The notes below the pieces were generated by a model that worked only from the letters and a program-made list of their open reading frames with translations, had not been told where the DNA came from and did not search any database. The translations under genes and the position numbers were made by a program. Below, piece by piece: positions 32,340 through 45,138 of a stretch of 64,000 nt of DNA (position 1 is the first letter of the stretch; each line of letters begins with the position of its first letter). The stretch covers positions 3,906,001 through 3,970,000 of the forward strand of contig JYIP02000003.1 of the NCBI GenBank assembly GCA_001051155.2, written 5' to 3'. Source of the stretch: Chrysoporthe austroafricana (taxonomy: Eukaryota > Ascomycota > Sordariomycetes > Diaporthales > Cryphonectriaceae).

Positions 32340-34933
32340 ATGTCGGCCGCGGGCAGTGCACCTCATGACGAGCCTCAATTGTCAGCACATAATAAGGGGC
32401 CAATTTCCGGAGCGCTAGTGGACAGCGGTACTAGGAAGCAGTCTTCTCCTTCTACACGTCGAGAGAAACCTCAGCTCAGTTGTAATGCATGTCGCAGAAG
32501 AAAGTGAGTCTCCTAGCTTCTGGACACCAAATGTTTAGTCTCCGTCCCGGATCTGAGCAAGCCACTCGAACCTGCTCTCCGAACTTAAAGCCCGTCTTTC
32601 ATCCCTTTCTAACTCCGACCTACACTCTGAGCAGGCAACGATGTGATCGTCTGCATCCTTGCAGCAACTGCTCAAGCAGGGGCCTTGGCTCCTTATGCGT
32701 CTACCCAGGCACTTCGGCGACCGCCGCAGTCACTTCACAGACCAGACCGCCAACGCGGATGACTGGAACAGCTCAAGTGCAGGACCGGATCAATGCGCTT
32801 GAAACTATGGTCGTCAGTCTGATGAGGCAGTCCCAGGCTGCTTCGGGGGTCCATCCATCCCAGTCGAGGGGAACATCACCTGACGAAGCAATCACCTCGG
32901 ATGCCAGTGCGGTCCAACAGCACCCGCAGCAATCTGCGCTTGTGACGCCTAAGACGTCGAGTCCAGTCTCACCATCGCCATCTGATTATGGCAGCATCAG
33001 ATTTCACCAGAGTTGCGTCAGCTACAGTGGCTCGACACATTGGTCCGCCATTCTTGACAGTATTGCCGAACTGAAAAACCTCTTCTCACAGGAGGACGGA
33101 GACCAATTGCAAGATTTTGACACAGATCCAGTGCTGCCACCGTCTGACTATCCACATCCAACGTTGTTGTACAGTGTTTTGACACACGAACCATTGGAAT
33201 CCATCATAAAAGCCTTGCCAGAACGGAGTGTTGTTGATAGACTGGTGTCTCGTTACCTCAACGTCATGGATGTGGCCTCAGGTATGGAACCGTGCTGTGG
33301 AATTTTGGGTTCACCTTTCCGCTTACCCAAAGTCAGGCATGATACACAGCGGCAAATTTCTCCGAGAGGTAGCTATTCAACTACAGTGCTTGGTATTTTG
33401 GAGCCTCTATTAACTTATTTCAACAGTACGCAGAGTTTTGGAAATGCCCTGAAGCTGCACCCATCATGTGGGTTGGCCTCCTTTTCAGTATGTTGTGCCT
33501 ATCCGCGCAGCTTCCACAGGCATTCCACGATCCTATTCATGCGCTGCCCCTTCATGGTGGCGAATACTCGCGGCGATCCTCTCAAGCCGCGAGAACTCAA
33601 GCAGAGGTAGATCTATTCCGAGAAAAAGCCACACAGTGCCTCAAGATGGGCCAGTACACAAAGGGCGGACCGTACGTGTTGGAGACCTTGATACTCTACT
33701 TCCTCGGCGAAGTCTTCCACAAGCGAGGTGTGGACCTCGGTCTCTGGATTCTTGTGGGCAACATAGTGCAAATCGCTCTGCACATGGGATACCATCGGGA
33801 TGCTCGACACTTTTCAAATATATCCCCCTTTGCCGGCGAGATGCGGAGGCGTGTCTGGGGAATGATCCTCCAATTGGACTGGAGCGTCTCGGCTCAGCTT
33901 GGCCTCCCTAGGCTAATCAGAGAAACCCATACCGATACTGGCGAGCCGCGAAATCTATACGATTCAGACTTCGACGAGGATTCAGCCGAATTGCCTTCAT
34001 CCCGCCCAGAGACTGAGGTCACACCTACACTCTTTGTTCTAGTCAAACTCCGACTGCGGACCGCAGGTGCCAACATCCTCGACAAGGCTACTGAAACTCG
34101 TCCGCGCTCTTATGATGAGATCTTGGAGCTCGACGACCACATCAATGCTGCCCGGGAGGCGATTCCGGCCAACTTCAAATGGACAGGACTTTCGTCTTCT
34201 TTAAACGTATCATCGCAGATGATCATCCAAAAGATGTGGCTCGAGATTTGTATCCAAGATATGAAGATCACACTCCATCGAAAGTTCTTGGAGACACCGT
34301 TCAGTAATGAACAGCAGTATGCCAGATCGCGAGTCGCCTGTCTTTCTGCCGCCATGAAGATCCTCGACTTCCAACGGCTCGTCGACGAGGAGTCTCAAGT
34401 GGATGGTCTTTTGTACCAAGATCGTTGGAGGGTCTCTTGTGCTGTGATGAATGACTTCCTTCTCGCCACAAGCATCCTGTGCTTTTACCTGAAGACTCGC
34501 ACTAGAGCAGATGGGGAAGAAGGAACTAGTTTGGAAGACGTTCATCTCGTCCCACTGGATAAGATAAGAGAGCTCCTAGAATCATCTCTTGTCATTTGTT
34601 GCCGTCAAAGCCCTACCTCGAGAGAAGCTCGAAAAGCCGTCGCGGCTCTCCGATACGTGCTAGGTCACCCCAGGGCGAGATGCGTATCTCAAAACCCCGA
34701 CGATATGCCATCGCGACCTGTACCGGCTGACACCATGCCATTTTTCGCAGGTAAACATAGACTTTCTTCTCCTTCATGGAAGTGATTCAGTAACTCACTT
34801 ATTAGCGACAGATTTCCCGGACTTGATGCCGGACTACGGACTGCTCAACTTGGGTCTGGAACCACCAAATATGGGCTCATCATGGCAAAGTTTTTCACCA
34901 ACTATAGATGGGAACATGGACACATTGTCGTAG
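32340..34933 (+). CDS. Zn2Cys6 fungal-specific transcription factor
   Basis: Five exons: 32340..32503, 32635..33281, 33337..33368, 33427..34750 and 34806..34933; 764 aa. The binuclear zinc cluster is split by intron 1 and becomes complete on splicing: CNACRRRKQRCDRLHPCSNC plus the sixth Cys (Cys48, 51, 58, 64, 67, 76). A Ser/Pro/Gln-rich linker follows. The middle domain matches the Fungal_trans pattern: VDRLVSRYLNVMDVASGMI, GKFLREYAEFWKCPEAAPIM, WVGLLFSMLCLSAQ, then QCLKMGQYTKGGPYVLETLI and RRRVWGMILQLDWSVSAQLG. The tail (NLGLEPPNMGSSWQSF) resembles a weak activation segment. It probably binds CGG-type sites in the nucleus. It lies tail to tail with an MFS transporter, 133 bp apart, as regulator/transporter pairs often do. 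Confidence 0.92.
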
Positions 34934-35066
34934 TCGATTTTGTACATGAGCAGAGCCAACTTGAAACTAACTAAGCAGGCACGCTAATCTGCCATTCATA
35001 CACCGCATGCGAGCGGGCCACCGTCGATTTTTCGTAAAACTGCGTGAGCATAAAATTTGAACCCCA

Positions 35067-36524
35067 TCACACCTCCGGTGGTGGTGCAGTCTTCTTGGCC
35101 TCTTTCTCGACCTTCAAGAAGAACGTCATCAAGCCCAAGTCGTACGACGCTTTCAACGTACCAGCCACCACAAACGCAATCCAGAACCGCCCCTCCCCGG
35201 CCAACACACCTGTGACCGTAGGTCCGCCACTCTGGCTCAGGGTCTTGACCACGTTCACGATCCCCATAACTGCAGTCCTCTCTTCGGCCTGCACGACTTT
35301 ACTCAAGAACGCTGACCGCGGCGCCTGATCCATACTCGACAGCGTGCCTCTTGCCACCAGCAAGATGACCGTGAGCCAGACGACGTTCGGTGCGGGAAGC
35401 ATGGCGAGGAAGATGGCCGAGGGCAGGTGCGTGAATACCATGGTCTTGATGAGGCCGATGCGCTTGGAGATGGCGGATGCGAAGATGTTGCCGATGCTGC
35501 TCATGATCCACACGACGGACATGATGTCGCCGAGCGTGCTCTTGGGCATGTGGAACTTCCGGTCCATGTAGAAGTTGATCAAGGAGTAGGGTACCATGCC
35601 GCTGGCTATCGAGTCGATCGCGAAGAGGGCGCACAGCCTGAGGAGTGTCCAGCGGGTCTCGTTGGATAGCTGCGCGAAGCCTCGCTTTGGCTGCGGGGGG
35701 CTCGGGGCAGTCGTCTGTCGGGGCAGCTCCTCCATTTCGTGATCGTCGTCCCCGTTTTCTGAAGGACCGTCGAGGAATCCAGCTCGTTCGCTCTCATCTC
35801 CTTCCGTCCCGTCCGCCGCCGTAGGTGGGGCTCTACCTTGCCCCCCAACGGGTTTGTAGTCGTTCGCGCCACCATTGACTTCACACTTGGAGCTCAGAAG
35901 CCCTGTGAATATCGCTTTGACCGCACCCACCCCTCCGTATACCCAGAAGACCACCCGGAAAGCCTCCAGCTCCCCCCAGCCCCGTCCCTTCAACCCCTCC
36001 ACGATCCATCCCGCTCCCGTGAGGCCGAGGGCGCTGCCCAGGGTTCCCACGACCACGTACCAAGCAAAAACATCGCTCCGCCCCTCCTCATCCACCAAGC
36101 TTGCCAAGACACTCTCCTCCACGGCACGGAACGGCCCGATCTCGTTGCCCGAGACGGAGATCACGCCGACCACCGCCGCGATGAGCAGGACCCAGTAGTT
36201 GCTCGCGACCGCGAACGTCACGCCGGCCACGCCCATGCAGGCGCAGCCCAGGAGCAGGATCCGGCGGCGGCCGGCGGCGTCTGCGATGAGCGTGAGCAGC
36301 AGCGAGAGGCCGACGTCCCCGAGCAGCGTGAGCGTCATGAACATGCCGATGCGCGCCTCCGAGATGTCGAGGGACGAGAAGAAGAGGGCGAGGATGAGCG
36401 ACGCGCCGCCGTAGGCGGCCATCCGGAGGCACCGCGTGACGAGGATGAGGTGCAGGTCGCGCGGCGCGGCGAGGATCGTGCTGATGCCGAGCTCAGCGGC
36501 GAGGCTGCTGAGGCTGATCGCCAT
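35067..36524 (-). CDS. MFS transporter
   Basis: Single exon, 485 aa from Met at 36524 (MAISLSSLAAELG). The frame is open 58 codons further to 36698 but that part is Arg/Pro/Ser-rich and not membrane-like. About 12 hydrophobic segments in two groups are separated by a hydrophilic loop (about residues 212-285) rich in Gly, Asp and Glu. The loop after segment 2 carries the MFS signature in the form DAAGRRRILLLG, and VSGNEIGPFRAVEES is typical of a fungal MFS subgroup. The second half includes RIGLIKTMVFTHLPSAIF and RGTLSSMDQAPRSAFLS. Substrate unknown: drug or metabolite efflux or uptake are all possible. Its closeness to the Zn2Cys6 gene suggests joint regulation (inference). Confidence 0.9.
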   Translation of the reverse strand: MAISLSSLAAELGISTILAAPRDLHLILVTRCLRMAAYGGASLILALFFSSLDISEARIGMFMTLTLLGDVGLSLLLTLIADAAGRRRILLLGCACMGVAGVTFAVASNYWVLLIAAVVGVISVSGNEIGPFRAVEESVLASLVDEEGRSDVFAWYVVVGTLGSALGLTGAGWIVEGLKGRGWGELEAFRVVFWVYGGVGAVKAIFTGLLSSKCEVNGGANDYKPVGGQGRAPPTAADGTEGDESERAGFLDGPSENGDDDHEMEELPRQTTAPSPPQPKRGFAQLSNETRWTLLRLCALFAIDSIASGMVPYSLINFYMDRKFHMPKSTLGDIMSVVWIMSSIGNIFASAISKRIGLIKTMVFTHLPSAIFLAMLPAPNVVWLTVILLVARGTLSSMDQAPRSAFLSKVVQAEERTAVMGIVNVVKTLSQSGGPTVTGVLAGEGRFWIAFVVAGTLKASYDLGLMTFFLKVEKEAKKTAPPPEV

Positions 36525-37723
36525 CTCTGCGCCCCGACCCGGTGAGGAGGTCTGCGGAAGAACCGGAGGAGAAAGAATTTCAAGCTGTATAGACCGTTCG
36601 CGAAAACATCCGAGCGGCCGCGGTGTCCGTGTCGAGCCGTCTGCAGTAATTATGGAGCTTGCTGGGCGCGGGTCACTCGTATGACGAACGCGAGCCAAGG
36701 CCTGCGGTTAACAAACTTACTCCGGAGGGAGACGATGGGCGAAGGCCCGAATTAGACTTCCGCTGACGCCGACGGAGCTTTTTTATATCTCGATATGTGT
36801 GTGGACTGAGAGCTTTGACGTCAAATGCAAGCTCTCGGAGCTCCGCAACGGCTGGTCGGCCTTGCTCGGGAAGCAACCCAGGAATAAGACTCCGGTGTCG
36901 CATCTCGAGGCCATTGCCTCTGTACTGCCACCTAGTAGAGAGAGCCTCTCTTACACGATGTCACCATGGCCACTTAGACGCATTGCATTTATAAAAACCG
37001 GTCCAGCAAGTTCTTTGAGTCAGAAATACTCCACATTATAAATTTTTCCATATACCTTTGGGTGGCTTAGACACACGTGTTGGTCGGAATGCATACACGT
37101 TGGCAAGCTATCGTGGTTCTTCACGACAGAAACCAGATCAAGCCGGCCAGAGAGGTACTCGTCAGTCAAGACGAATGACGAGCCTGCAGCGAAAGGTATT
37201 ATGCCAGCCTATGATTAAGGAAAAGTGCGCTGCGCATAAGTTCGTCGCGTCGACCAAGTTCATACATATTTGGTCGAAATTCACAACGAAATCCGGTGCC
37301 TTAAACCTACTGCAAAGACTTGACTTGCACATCGGCAAACTCTTCGTGCTCAGAAATCATATTCCAGCCCCGTTCCTAAAGGCTGTGCATCAAATATCAT
37401 CTCCACCGTCTTCTGTCCACTGCTCTCCGAGGCATTCTCAATTACTTCCTCTCCTCTCGCGAAGCCGGTTTTTCTCTTAGATTATATGTTGCTTCACGAG
37501 GACTCTCTTATGCTCCAGCTTAATTATCATACAGGTACTTCTATTTCCATCATTACGATGAGCCGTAATTTTTGCTGGCCCACGAAATTGTACAATCATA
37601 TTGCTTGTTTATGTCAGTAGGTCTGATCGCGTAACTATGTCGACAGCAAGATAACATCGAGCCATGCTGAAAAGGCCTGGTCACCTCACCACAACAACGG
37701 CCCAGTCACATCCGCATGACGCC
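36525..37723. other. intergenic, no gene recognised
   Basis: The first few hundred bases are the MFS 5' flank. A plus-strand ORF (37058-37480) of 140 codons has no domain features. Probably non-coding. Confidence 0.5.
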
Positions 37724-40268
37724 TCACTCCGGCACCAGCTCACCCATCGATTTCCAGAAATCGCACCGGTAGCCCCGGCCGGCCTCCCAGTCGTAAGCGT
37801 CGGCCAGGCGGAAAGCGTTTTTACCGCGGCAGTAATATAACCCGCCGATCTCCTCGCCCGAGGTGCAGGTGGTGTTGAAATCCATGAGCGTGGGATTGTA
37901 GATGCTATACGGAGGCCAGTCGCTGGCCGGATTGTAGGTGATGTTGCCTGTGGTGAGGCCGTTCACGACCAGACTGTCGGTGTTCGGGTTGGAGCCCACG
38001 ATAAAGTTGCCTAGCATGAGCATGAAGGCGTAAATCTAAGATGGCGACTGGGTAAGTGCAAGCTCGACTCTTTTGAAAGGGGTTCTAGGTTCTCTTTCCC
38101 GGTTATAATGATTTTCACAGAGTAGGTACATACAACATCAGCATTGTAATACGAACTGGTCTCGGGCCACGAGAAGTACGCGGCTCCGTCGGCGCCGTGG
38201 TAAGCATTGGGGACAGACCACTGATATTTGTAGCCCTGGCCGCCGAGCCTGTTATCGCTATAAGCCTCTGCAAGCCAATACGAAGGACATATGAAGGTAG
38301 CCTCGCCATAGATGGCGATGGCACGCTCCTGCTGGCCCGTGGCGGCAGTGCTCTCGTTGATGTTCGCCGGGCCCCCGCTGCCCTCCGTCGCGAACCTCGA
38401 CGCGTCCGGGTTGGTGGAGGCGTTGCTCGCCGGGTAGTAGCGTAGGATCCTGGCGATGTCGTTGTTCGAGAACATGGGGAAGACGATGTTGAGATACGCC
38501 ACGAGGTCGTCGATGGTGTCAATGCCGGGCGGCACCCACGCGGCGCCCTCGAGCGCGTTGTTCCCGGCCAGCTGGTTTAGCCCGTTCACCCGGCCCCTAG
38601 CGAGCTGCACGCTTGGGCGCTCCTGGATAAGTGTGCCATCGGTCACGGGCAGGAATGCGAAGGTGCCCCAGGTGCCGCTCTGAGATACTGCGGCGCTGGC
38701 ATTCATGAGTATAGCAGAATCTGTGTCGACGAGGCAGTCGAAGATGGAGACTGAGCCATTCGATAGGTACGCATCTCTGGCGTCACATCCTGCGGCGGTG
38801 GCGAAGGCGTAATACGCCTGTGATGGCTGCCAGTCCTCTATAGACCAGAATGTCAGTGGCGGTCTGGGTCGATCTGTAGAGGGGAGTCTCACTGTAGCCG
38901 TATTGAAATGCGAGGTAGGGACTAGCTGTAATGGAATTCCTGAACAGCTGGGCTCCCATCGTTCCACCGTATGCAAGACTGTGTACGTGATGGTTAGAGA
39001 TGGAGGACGTAGAAGAAGAAGGAAACAATAGCACCACTATCCCGTTGCGTTCCTGCTTTGCGATCCGACCGCACTATCTTCTGCACTTCATCGTGAGCCT
39101 TTCGTAATATTCTGGAGTCCCCAGAAGCAAAGTGACACCTTGGAGGTTGACCACTACCTCGACTCGCGCTACAACATCTAGCTTCAAGCACTGCAAGCGC
39201 GCTCTCGAAAAGGCATGTAAGGCACGGGACAATCTTACTCATGAAGCATGACACTGCCGCCACCGGCACTCTCCCCGAAGATCGTGACCCTGGTATTGTC
39301 GCCATTAAACAAGTGGATGTACTGTTGCACCCACTGAAGCGCCATCTGCTGATCCAGCAGACCGGCATTGACAACGCCCTTCCGGTAGACCTCGTCCGAA
39401 GAGAGGAACCCAAACGCGCCGAGCTGGGAGAAAGTTGCCCATTAGCAAGGCCGCACACAGCACCCCACAAGAGTGCCTCATGAACCACTCCCAGGAGAGA
39501 AGACTGGCCCACCCTGTACTGGATGTCCACCCCGACGAAGTGGTTCCCCCTGGCCCCGTTGGTGCTGATCAGCGCGGTCAGGTCGTACGCGCCACTGCCC
39601 TCGCCGTAGCCGCCGCCGTGGATCCAGACCAGGACCGGCAGCCCGGGGCTCGCGGACGAGCCGTTGCCGTAGGCCGTGATGTTATTCGGCGCATAAACCT
39701 GGTGACGTAGGGTCAATGAGGGTGGCCCGAGCACCAGCACCAGCAGCAAAGCTTGACCGGAGGAGCCCCTCATACATTAATGAACAGGCAGTCCTCGCTG
39801 CTGGCGGAGTTGTTGACGGCCGTGAACGAGCTTGTCGCGTCCGGGCTCTGGGGGCAGTGCGAGCCGTACGCGTCCGCCTGGACGACGGCGGAGCGGTTCA
39901 CGACCGGGGCACGCGGCGGTTGCCATCGATTCTTGCCACCGGTGTCTTGCGCGAATCGTATGCTACGGTGTGGCTTCGTCAGAAAGAACGGTTGCATTTA
40001 TAGCTGGCATTCCCCAATCTCCGGTAATTAAAAGGAACCTCTGTCTGTGTTCAAATGTGTTACAGACATACCCCTGCCAGATGTTAAGAGATGCAGAATT
40101 ATTTGTCCACCCTTTGTAGATACCGTATCCCAGATCGACTGTCAAGGACTTCTCTGTGAAGTTCGCAACGGCAGTCTCTTGCTTCGCATACTGGCCGAAG
40201 CCGAGATATGGGGACGAAGGAGGAAGAGCCGCAGCAGCCACAGCAAGAAGAACCAGGCTGAAAAGCAT
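37724..40268 (-). CDS. secreted type-B carboxylesterase/lipase
   Basis: Seven exons on the minus strand: 40268..40072, 39962..39776, 39698..39513, 39423..39239, 38978..38893, 38837..38134, 38035..37724; 618 aa. The N-terminus MLFSLVLLAVAAAALPPSSP is a signal peptide (an upstream Met at 40313 would add 15 residues). Family blocks: RFAQDTGGKNRWQPPRAP, SEDCLFINVYAPNN, the oxyanion-hole LVWIHGGGYGEGSG, and the nucleophile elbow TIFGESAGGGSV (Ser242). A likely catalytic His lies in NAYHGADGAAYF (about 494). The ending CDFWKSMGELVPE is typical for fungal secreted esterases. Introns are 55-109 bp except the fourth, 260 bp. It should hydrolyse esters outside the cell; the exact substrate is unknown. 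Several Asn-X-Ser/Thr sites suit a glycoprotein. Confidence 0.9.
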
Positions 40269-43200
40269 TATGATGCGCACACATAGAAACTTCACGACAG
40301 GTACTGTGAACATACAATAATCACTCAAACCAAAAAAAAGCGAAAGCAGAAAGGAGTATGCGCTTCCAAGAAAATTCCAACGACGCCGCAAGCGTACTTG
40401 TAGGTGACGTAGACTTGCCTTTTTCGGAAGTTCTCTCGGCAGCCAATGGCCCGAGTCTGGAAATATTTGGAACACGTAATTGGGCTTGATACGATAGTCC
40501 GAGGTCTTGGTATATTACTCATCGCTCAAAATATTAGTGTTTCAGCAATTTCCACAATTCTCTTAATTGTAAAAGGTACCTTTCTTCTACCTACGCTTAT
40601 GGTTCAATTCACATACTGACGGTTGGGTTCTGGGATGGAAACCCGGCCCAAGGTTTGCACCACGGCGTACTTCATGGAGGAATCATTAAGCGAATAGTTA
40701 TGGTTCGTTCAATTCGTTCTGAATATGATATTCACAATGTCTCTTAAGAATTGTACTACAAATAAAGAAGAAAAGGTAAGGCGGACTAACTCGTCATTGA
40801 TCATATGTAATGAGCATCCAGAAAGAAATTGATGAAAAAGCACTATAGCTCTCCTCAGTCATAACCGCAGTGCTTGGGGTGTTTCTCACAGGTCCAAGTA
40901 TCTCTGGCGATGATACTCCCAGGTTAAAAGAGATCCGTTGAACTACGAAGCAATGCTCCTTGACCATTTCTGCACTGCTTCGAGCCGAGATTTTAGACGT
41001 GATCTTCGACAGCCCCGCCGTGACTGAAGAAGCATGGGAGTGATGTGGAAAATTTCTTGTTCTGCTCGTGGAGCCGACATAGCCTCACAACATGTGGAAA
41101 CGCCCTAAGCAGGCCGCAGCAGCATAGAAAGGTAAGGCACACAACACCCCAAGTTGAGCGCGATCCACTCGTGGTGCAAGCGTCCTGACGCCCTCTCCTA
41201 ACTCTGGACTCTCTTGGTAGGTGGCAGGAAGATCCGTACGATTTGCGCCAATGTTGTCTGCCTGTGTTCGATAGTGGCAGAGTTCATCCTCCTGACCATG
41301 ACCTTGGGATCGTCCTGGTTAAGTCTTTCGACCAGGGCCAGGAAGCCCGCTAACCAGGAGAACCGCGATCATCTTGAATAATATCGCTCAGACAGCTGTA
41401 AGACGTGGCTGCGGTGACTCCGGTGGCTCCAGGGCTTGATGATAGATGACCGCAGGCGGAGGCAATTTTGGGCTGAGCAGGTGAATGACTGGCTCAGACT
41501 CCCGTAGCCAAGTCACAAGATTCTAGAAAACTTCCATGCGTGGCCGCCTTCGGGGCCAAAATACCCAGTAGGTCGTGGCTGTGCTCGAGGCTCATGTGGC
41601 ACTGAGTCAGTTGCTAACGAGAACCGGCGCACACCTACGCTACTGACTTAGGCAGTCAATGATCGGGCCGTGTGTCAGTCTTCAGAAGGATCGTGAGATC
41701 TACAAGCGCAATTAGCGAAACATTCCGCAAGGAGATATCCAAGTTCATGAAGGGTAAACGCAAATCACTCTTGGTCCCCTCAGATGATCCATTTGTTTGT
41801 CTTGGCATGGGCTGAGCTGTTGAGGCTGTGCAAGGGTCACGCTGACAGCTAACAAAGGAATTATGAGACGCCAGCGGGCGGCTTAGGGTCCCGTCTCGTC
41901 CCGACCTCTGCAAGCCGAGTTAGCCTTGCTAACAAATCGGGCGTAGATGTCATTCGGTGCAGGCAGAATTCGGCCGACGTTCGAACCGCCTCGCCGTTGT
42001 GGTGAGGGGACCGCAACTGCAAGTGGGAAGCGGAGAAGGATGGTCGCAGTCCTCACGCATGCTTCTCGGGTCTCGATGCCACCCACGCATCTGGCAAGGC
42101 ACTTGGTCTTCAAGATGACTGGCAGCAACGGCCGCAAGATCGGCATCGATTGCAGCCTAGAAGCAATGGTTTCCCGTTCGCATGGAATCAGAAACACGTG
42201 CCTTCCAGCAAAAAGATAAAGGCGGTTCCTTGTAGCCAGCGCCATAAGAACGAGTCGATATCGTTCAGAGAGACTTTTAGCTTCTATACAAGCTTTTTGG
42301 AACCTGCAACGCATCGCTAGACCGTCGCGCCAGTGACGAAGATGTCCCCGGGGGAAGGCAACCCCCATGTTCGAGTGGTCGAAGACACAAGAGGAGCGAC
42401 GGATTCCTGTGACGTAAGAAGGATAGTCTGTAGCGAGAAGTTTCAGGGGCCCGGATGGCCAGAGATGCCGTGCGCGTGGTGGGCGGGCAGCCGTTGTGCC
42501 GTTCCGCCATTGGGTTCTGCTGCGGCACGTCGGCACGCAAAGCACTTGATATCAATGTCTAGCGCAGGCGGTAGAGGTTGCAAGCCTGGATGCGACCAAT
42601 ACCACTGCGACCTTAGCAGTAGTTCGTGTCCAGATTAAGGAGTTGGCAGAGACGTGAGGTGAGTGGCTTGCTCCAAATGTCACCGACAACAGACTAGTCT
42701 GCCGGACGTGGGGGATCCTGTGACATGATCGACTGGTAATCGATTGGACAATTGGGAGCCATAGCAGCCATGACACGAGGCGACGCTTTGGCTGGAGTCG
42801 AGGTGATGATGTAGAAGACTCGAAGGAGGAGGCAGTGCGGGCGGATATAGCTCGGGCGAGACTGAGGTATTTTCCTTCCCCACCCCCAAAGCAAGAGCGT
42901 GTGCAGCACCGTGGCGCCGGGTCTGACCTGGGATCTACTCAGATGCTCGAAAGTAGGCTCGCCGGCGACTATCTCTCGCAGCGGTGGTGGTGTTTCGGAT
43001 CTGCCCTTGGAGCGTTTGAAGGGGAAGACGGGACGAAACAGAGTGATGGTTGAATGGCTTGGTGAATGTTAGGCGGTACCCCTGCAGAGGACGTGCGTGC
43101 AGAGAGGTGACCGTGTGACAGTGAGGGCCTGTGGCTACTACTACTACTCAGCATGCAGCTATGGTATGTGCGCCTTAGTATGTACCTCAGGCGTGTGTTC

Positions 43201-43927
43201 AGGGGTCCTCGCCACTTCCCCAGGCCCACAAGAGACCCACCGGTCCCGCATGCACGGGTCTGCGTGCCGTTCTGATAGCAGCTTGGGCGCCAGTGGGCGC
43301 TACATGTATGCGGGACACTAACATGCGCTAGGGCGCAGGCAGGGCTGCCCTGCTGCTGCCATGCAGCTTCCCCGGGGCAACCCATCTGCACCCTGATGGA
43401 CTTTGTGTCATCGTAACGATCTGCCTCGCCGCAAGCGATAACTTTTCCCCTCTTTTCCCTCGCGTGGCTCTCTCTCTCAGGTGGCCAAACACCCAAACCA
43501 GACGTCCGGTCCACAGTAAGCTTATTCTCGCTCTGAGCAGTAGGGGGAGCAGCAGCAGCGGCAGACGGCAGCAGTACGATTGCTCCCACGGAATACGCCA
43601 GTCCCGCCTTCCATCCTTTAGGCACTGCGGGATTCGAGTTTATTGTAACGTGGACAAGGGGGCAGCCAGAGCGGGATCGCGCCACCTGCGCCAGATCGTC
43701 ACAGCACTACTACTCCCGTTCCTCGGGATAAATAAACCCTCGCCCTCCTCCAGCTCTCTCACTCACCCGCACACACACACTCTCACACCACCTCGCTACT
43801 TACATACTGCGGCCATAGCACATTAATATATACTACCTCCTCCCCAGCAGACGGTCCCTACTGCCTCTGCCTCGCCTAATTAAGTCACATCTTGACCCCA
43901 ACGCATCGCGACATCAACACCAGCGTC
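40269..43927. other. 3.7-kb gene-poor region
   Basis: Between the carboxylesterase and the SPFH gene. Antisense ORFs (41883-42545, 42969-43685) have no domain-like sequence. The part next to 43927 must hold the SPFH promoter. No RNA gene identified. Confidence 0.5.
43727..43736 (+). promoter_or_regulatory. TATA-like element upstream of the SPFH gene
   Basis: GATAAATAAA about 190 bp before the start codon, followed by CT- and CA-rich sequence typical of strong fungal 5' UTRs. Position and context only; weak evidence. Confidence 0.35.
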
Positions 43928-45138
43928 ATGGACGGCCAGCACTCGACACCCGGCTCCTCCAAGGCCCCCGAGGTCAACGGACAGCATGGCTTCAGGCCCC
44001 AGGCCAACATGACCGTCCAGCCTCCCCGCCAGGAGGACCTCCAGAAGAGCTATGCTAGTGTTGTTGGAAACGACGCGAACCCGAAGGGCTGGTACGGGAG
44101 CATGAGTACGCGATCCTTGCCCCCTCCCCTCCAACATTCTCCTCGACATGTCGCAACAGGTGCTGACGGCCACTCACGCGTACAGTCAACAGCCTTGGTG
44201 CCCTCATTGGGACTATGGGCGCCATCCCTTGCTGCATCTGCTGCCCCAACCCCTACAAGAACGTGAACCAGGGCAATGTCGGTCTCGTCACAAAGTTCGG
44301 CCGCTTCTACAAGGCCGTCGACCCTGGCCTGGTCAAGATCAACCCTCTGTCCGAGCGCCTCATCCAGGTCGACGTCAAGATCCAGATCGTCGAGGTCCCC
44401 AAGCAGGTCTGCATGACCAAGGACAACGTCACCCTCCACCTGACCTCGGTCATCTACTACCACATCGTCAGCCCGCACAAGGCCGCTTTCGGCATCGCCA
44501 ACGTCCGCCAGGCCCTCATCGAGCGCACCCAGACCACTCTGCGCCACGTCGTCGGTGCCCGCATCCTGCAGGACGTTATCGAGCGCCGCGAGGAGATCGC
44601 CCAGTCCATCGGCGAGATCATTGAGGACGTCGCTGCCGGCTGGGGTGTCCAGGTCGAGAGCATGCTCATCAAGGATATCGTTTTCAGCCAGGAGCTCCAG
44701 GAGTCGCTGTCCATGGCCGCGCAGAGCAAGCGGATCGGTGAGAGCAAGATCATCGCCGCCAAGGCTGAGGTTCGTCTCAAGACACAGCTACCCCTGACGT
44801 GTTGTTTCCATGCCACGATATGATCTCGCGCTAACACTGCTGCACCCGAACAGGTCGAGAGCGCCAAGCTCATGCGCCAGGCCGCCGATATCCTATCCTC
44901 CGCGCCTGCCATGCAGATCCGCTACCTCGAGGCAATGCAGGCCATGGCGAAGAGTGCTAATTCCAAGGTCATTTTCCTCCCTGCGCAGAACACGGCCACC
45001 ATGAGCGGCCTGTCGGCCCCGTACATCAGCAGCAAGGACCAGGAGGAGATCGGAGAGAACAACAACTACAGGGACTTTGGAGGTCAGGACCCAGGTTTCC
45101 AACAAGCCATCAACGCCCGCGTTGTCGAGAACATCTAG
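43928..45138 (+). CDS. SPFH/band 7 (stomatin-family) membrane protein
   Basis: Exons 43928..44105, 44186..44769 and 44854..45138; 348 aa. A hydrophilic N-terminus of 60 residues is followed by a short hydrophobic hairpin with clustered cysteines, GALIGTMGAIPCCICCPNPY, likely membrane-inserted and a possible palmitoylation site. The SPFH domain follows: GLVTKFGRFYKAVDPGL, VDVKIQIVEVPKQVCMTKDN, VTLHLTSVIYYHIVSP, RQALIERTQTTLRHVVGARI, GWGVQVESMLIKDIVFS, then the coiled tail AAQSKRIGESKIIAAKAE and VESAKLMRQAADILSSAPAM. This is the stomatin order; such proteins oligomerise and organise membrane microdomains. C-rich codon use suggests good expression. The internal junctions (M|I|N and AE|VE) restore the family frame. 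Confidence 0.92.

Noticed and set aside
41970..41990. GTTCGAAC-like stretch considered as a tRNA T arm
   Set aside because: No matching acceptor stem, D arm or anticodon arm could be laid out around it.
41883..42545. 220-codon minus-strand ORF in the intergenic region
   Set aside because: No domain, no signal or membrane pattern and no partner exons; composition looks random.
42969..43685. 238-codon minus-strand ORF upstream of the SPFH gene
   Set aside because: No recognisable features; lies in the likely promoter region.
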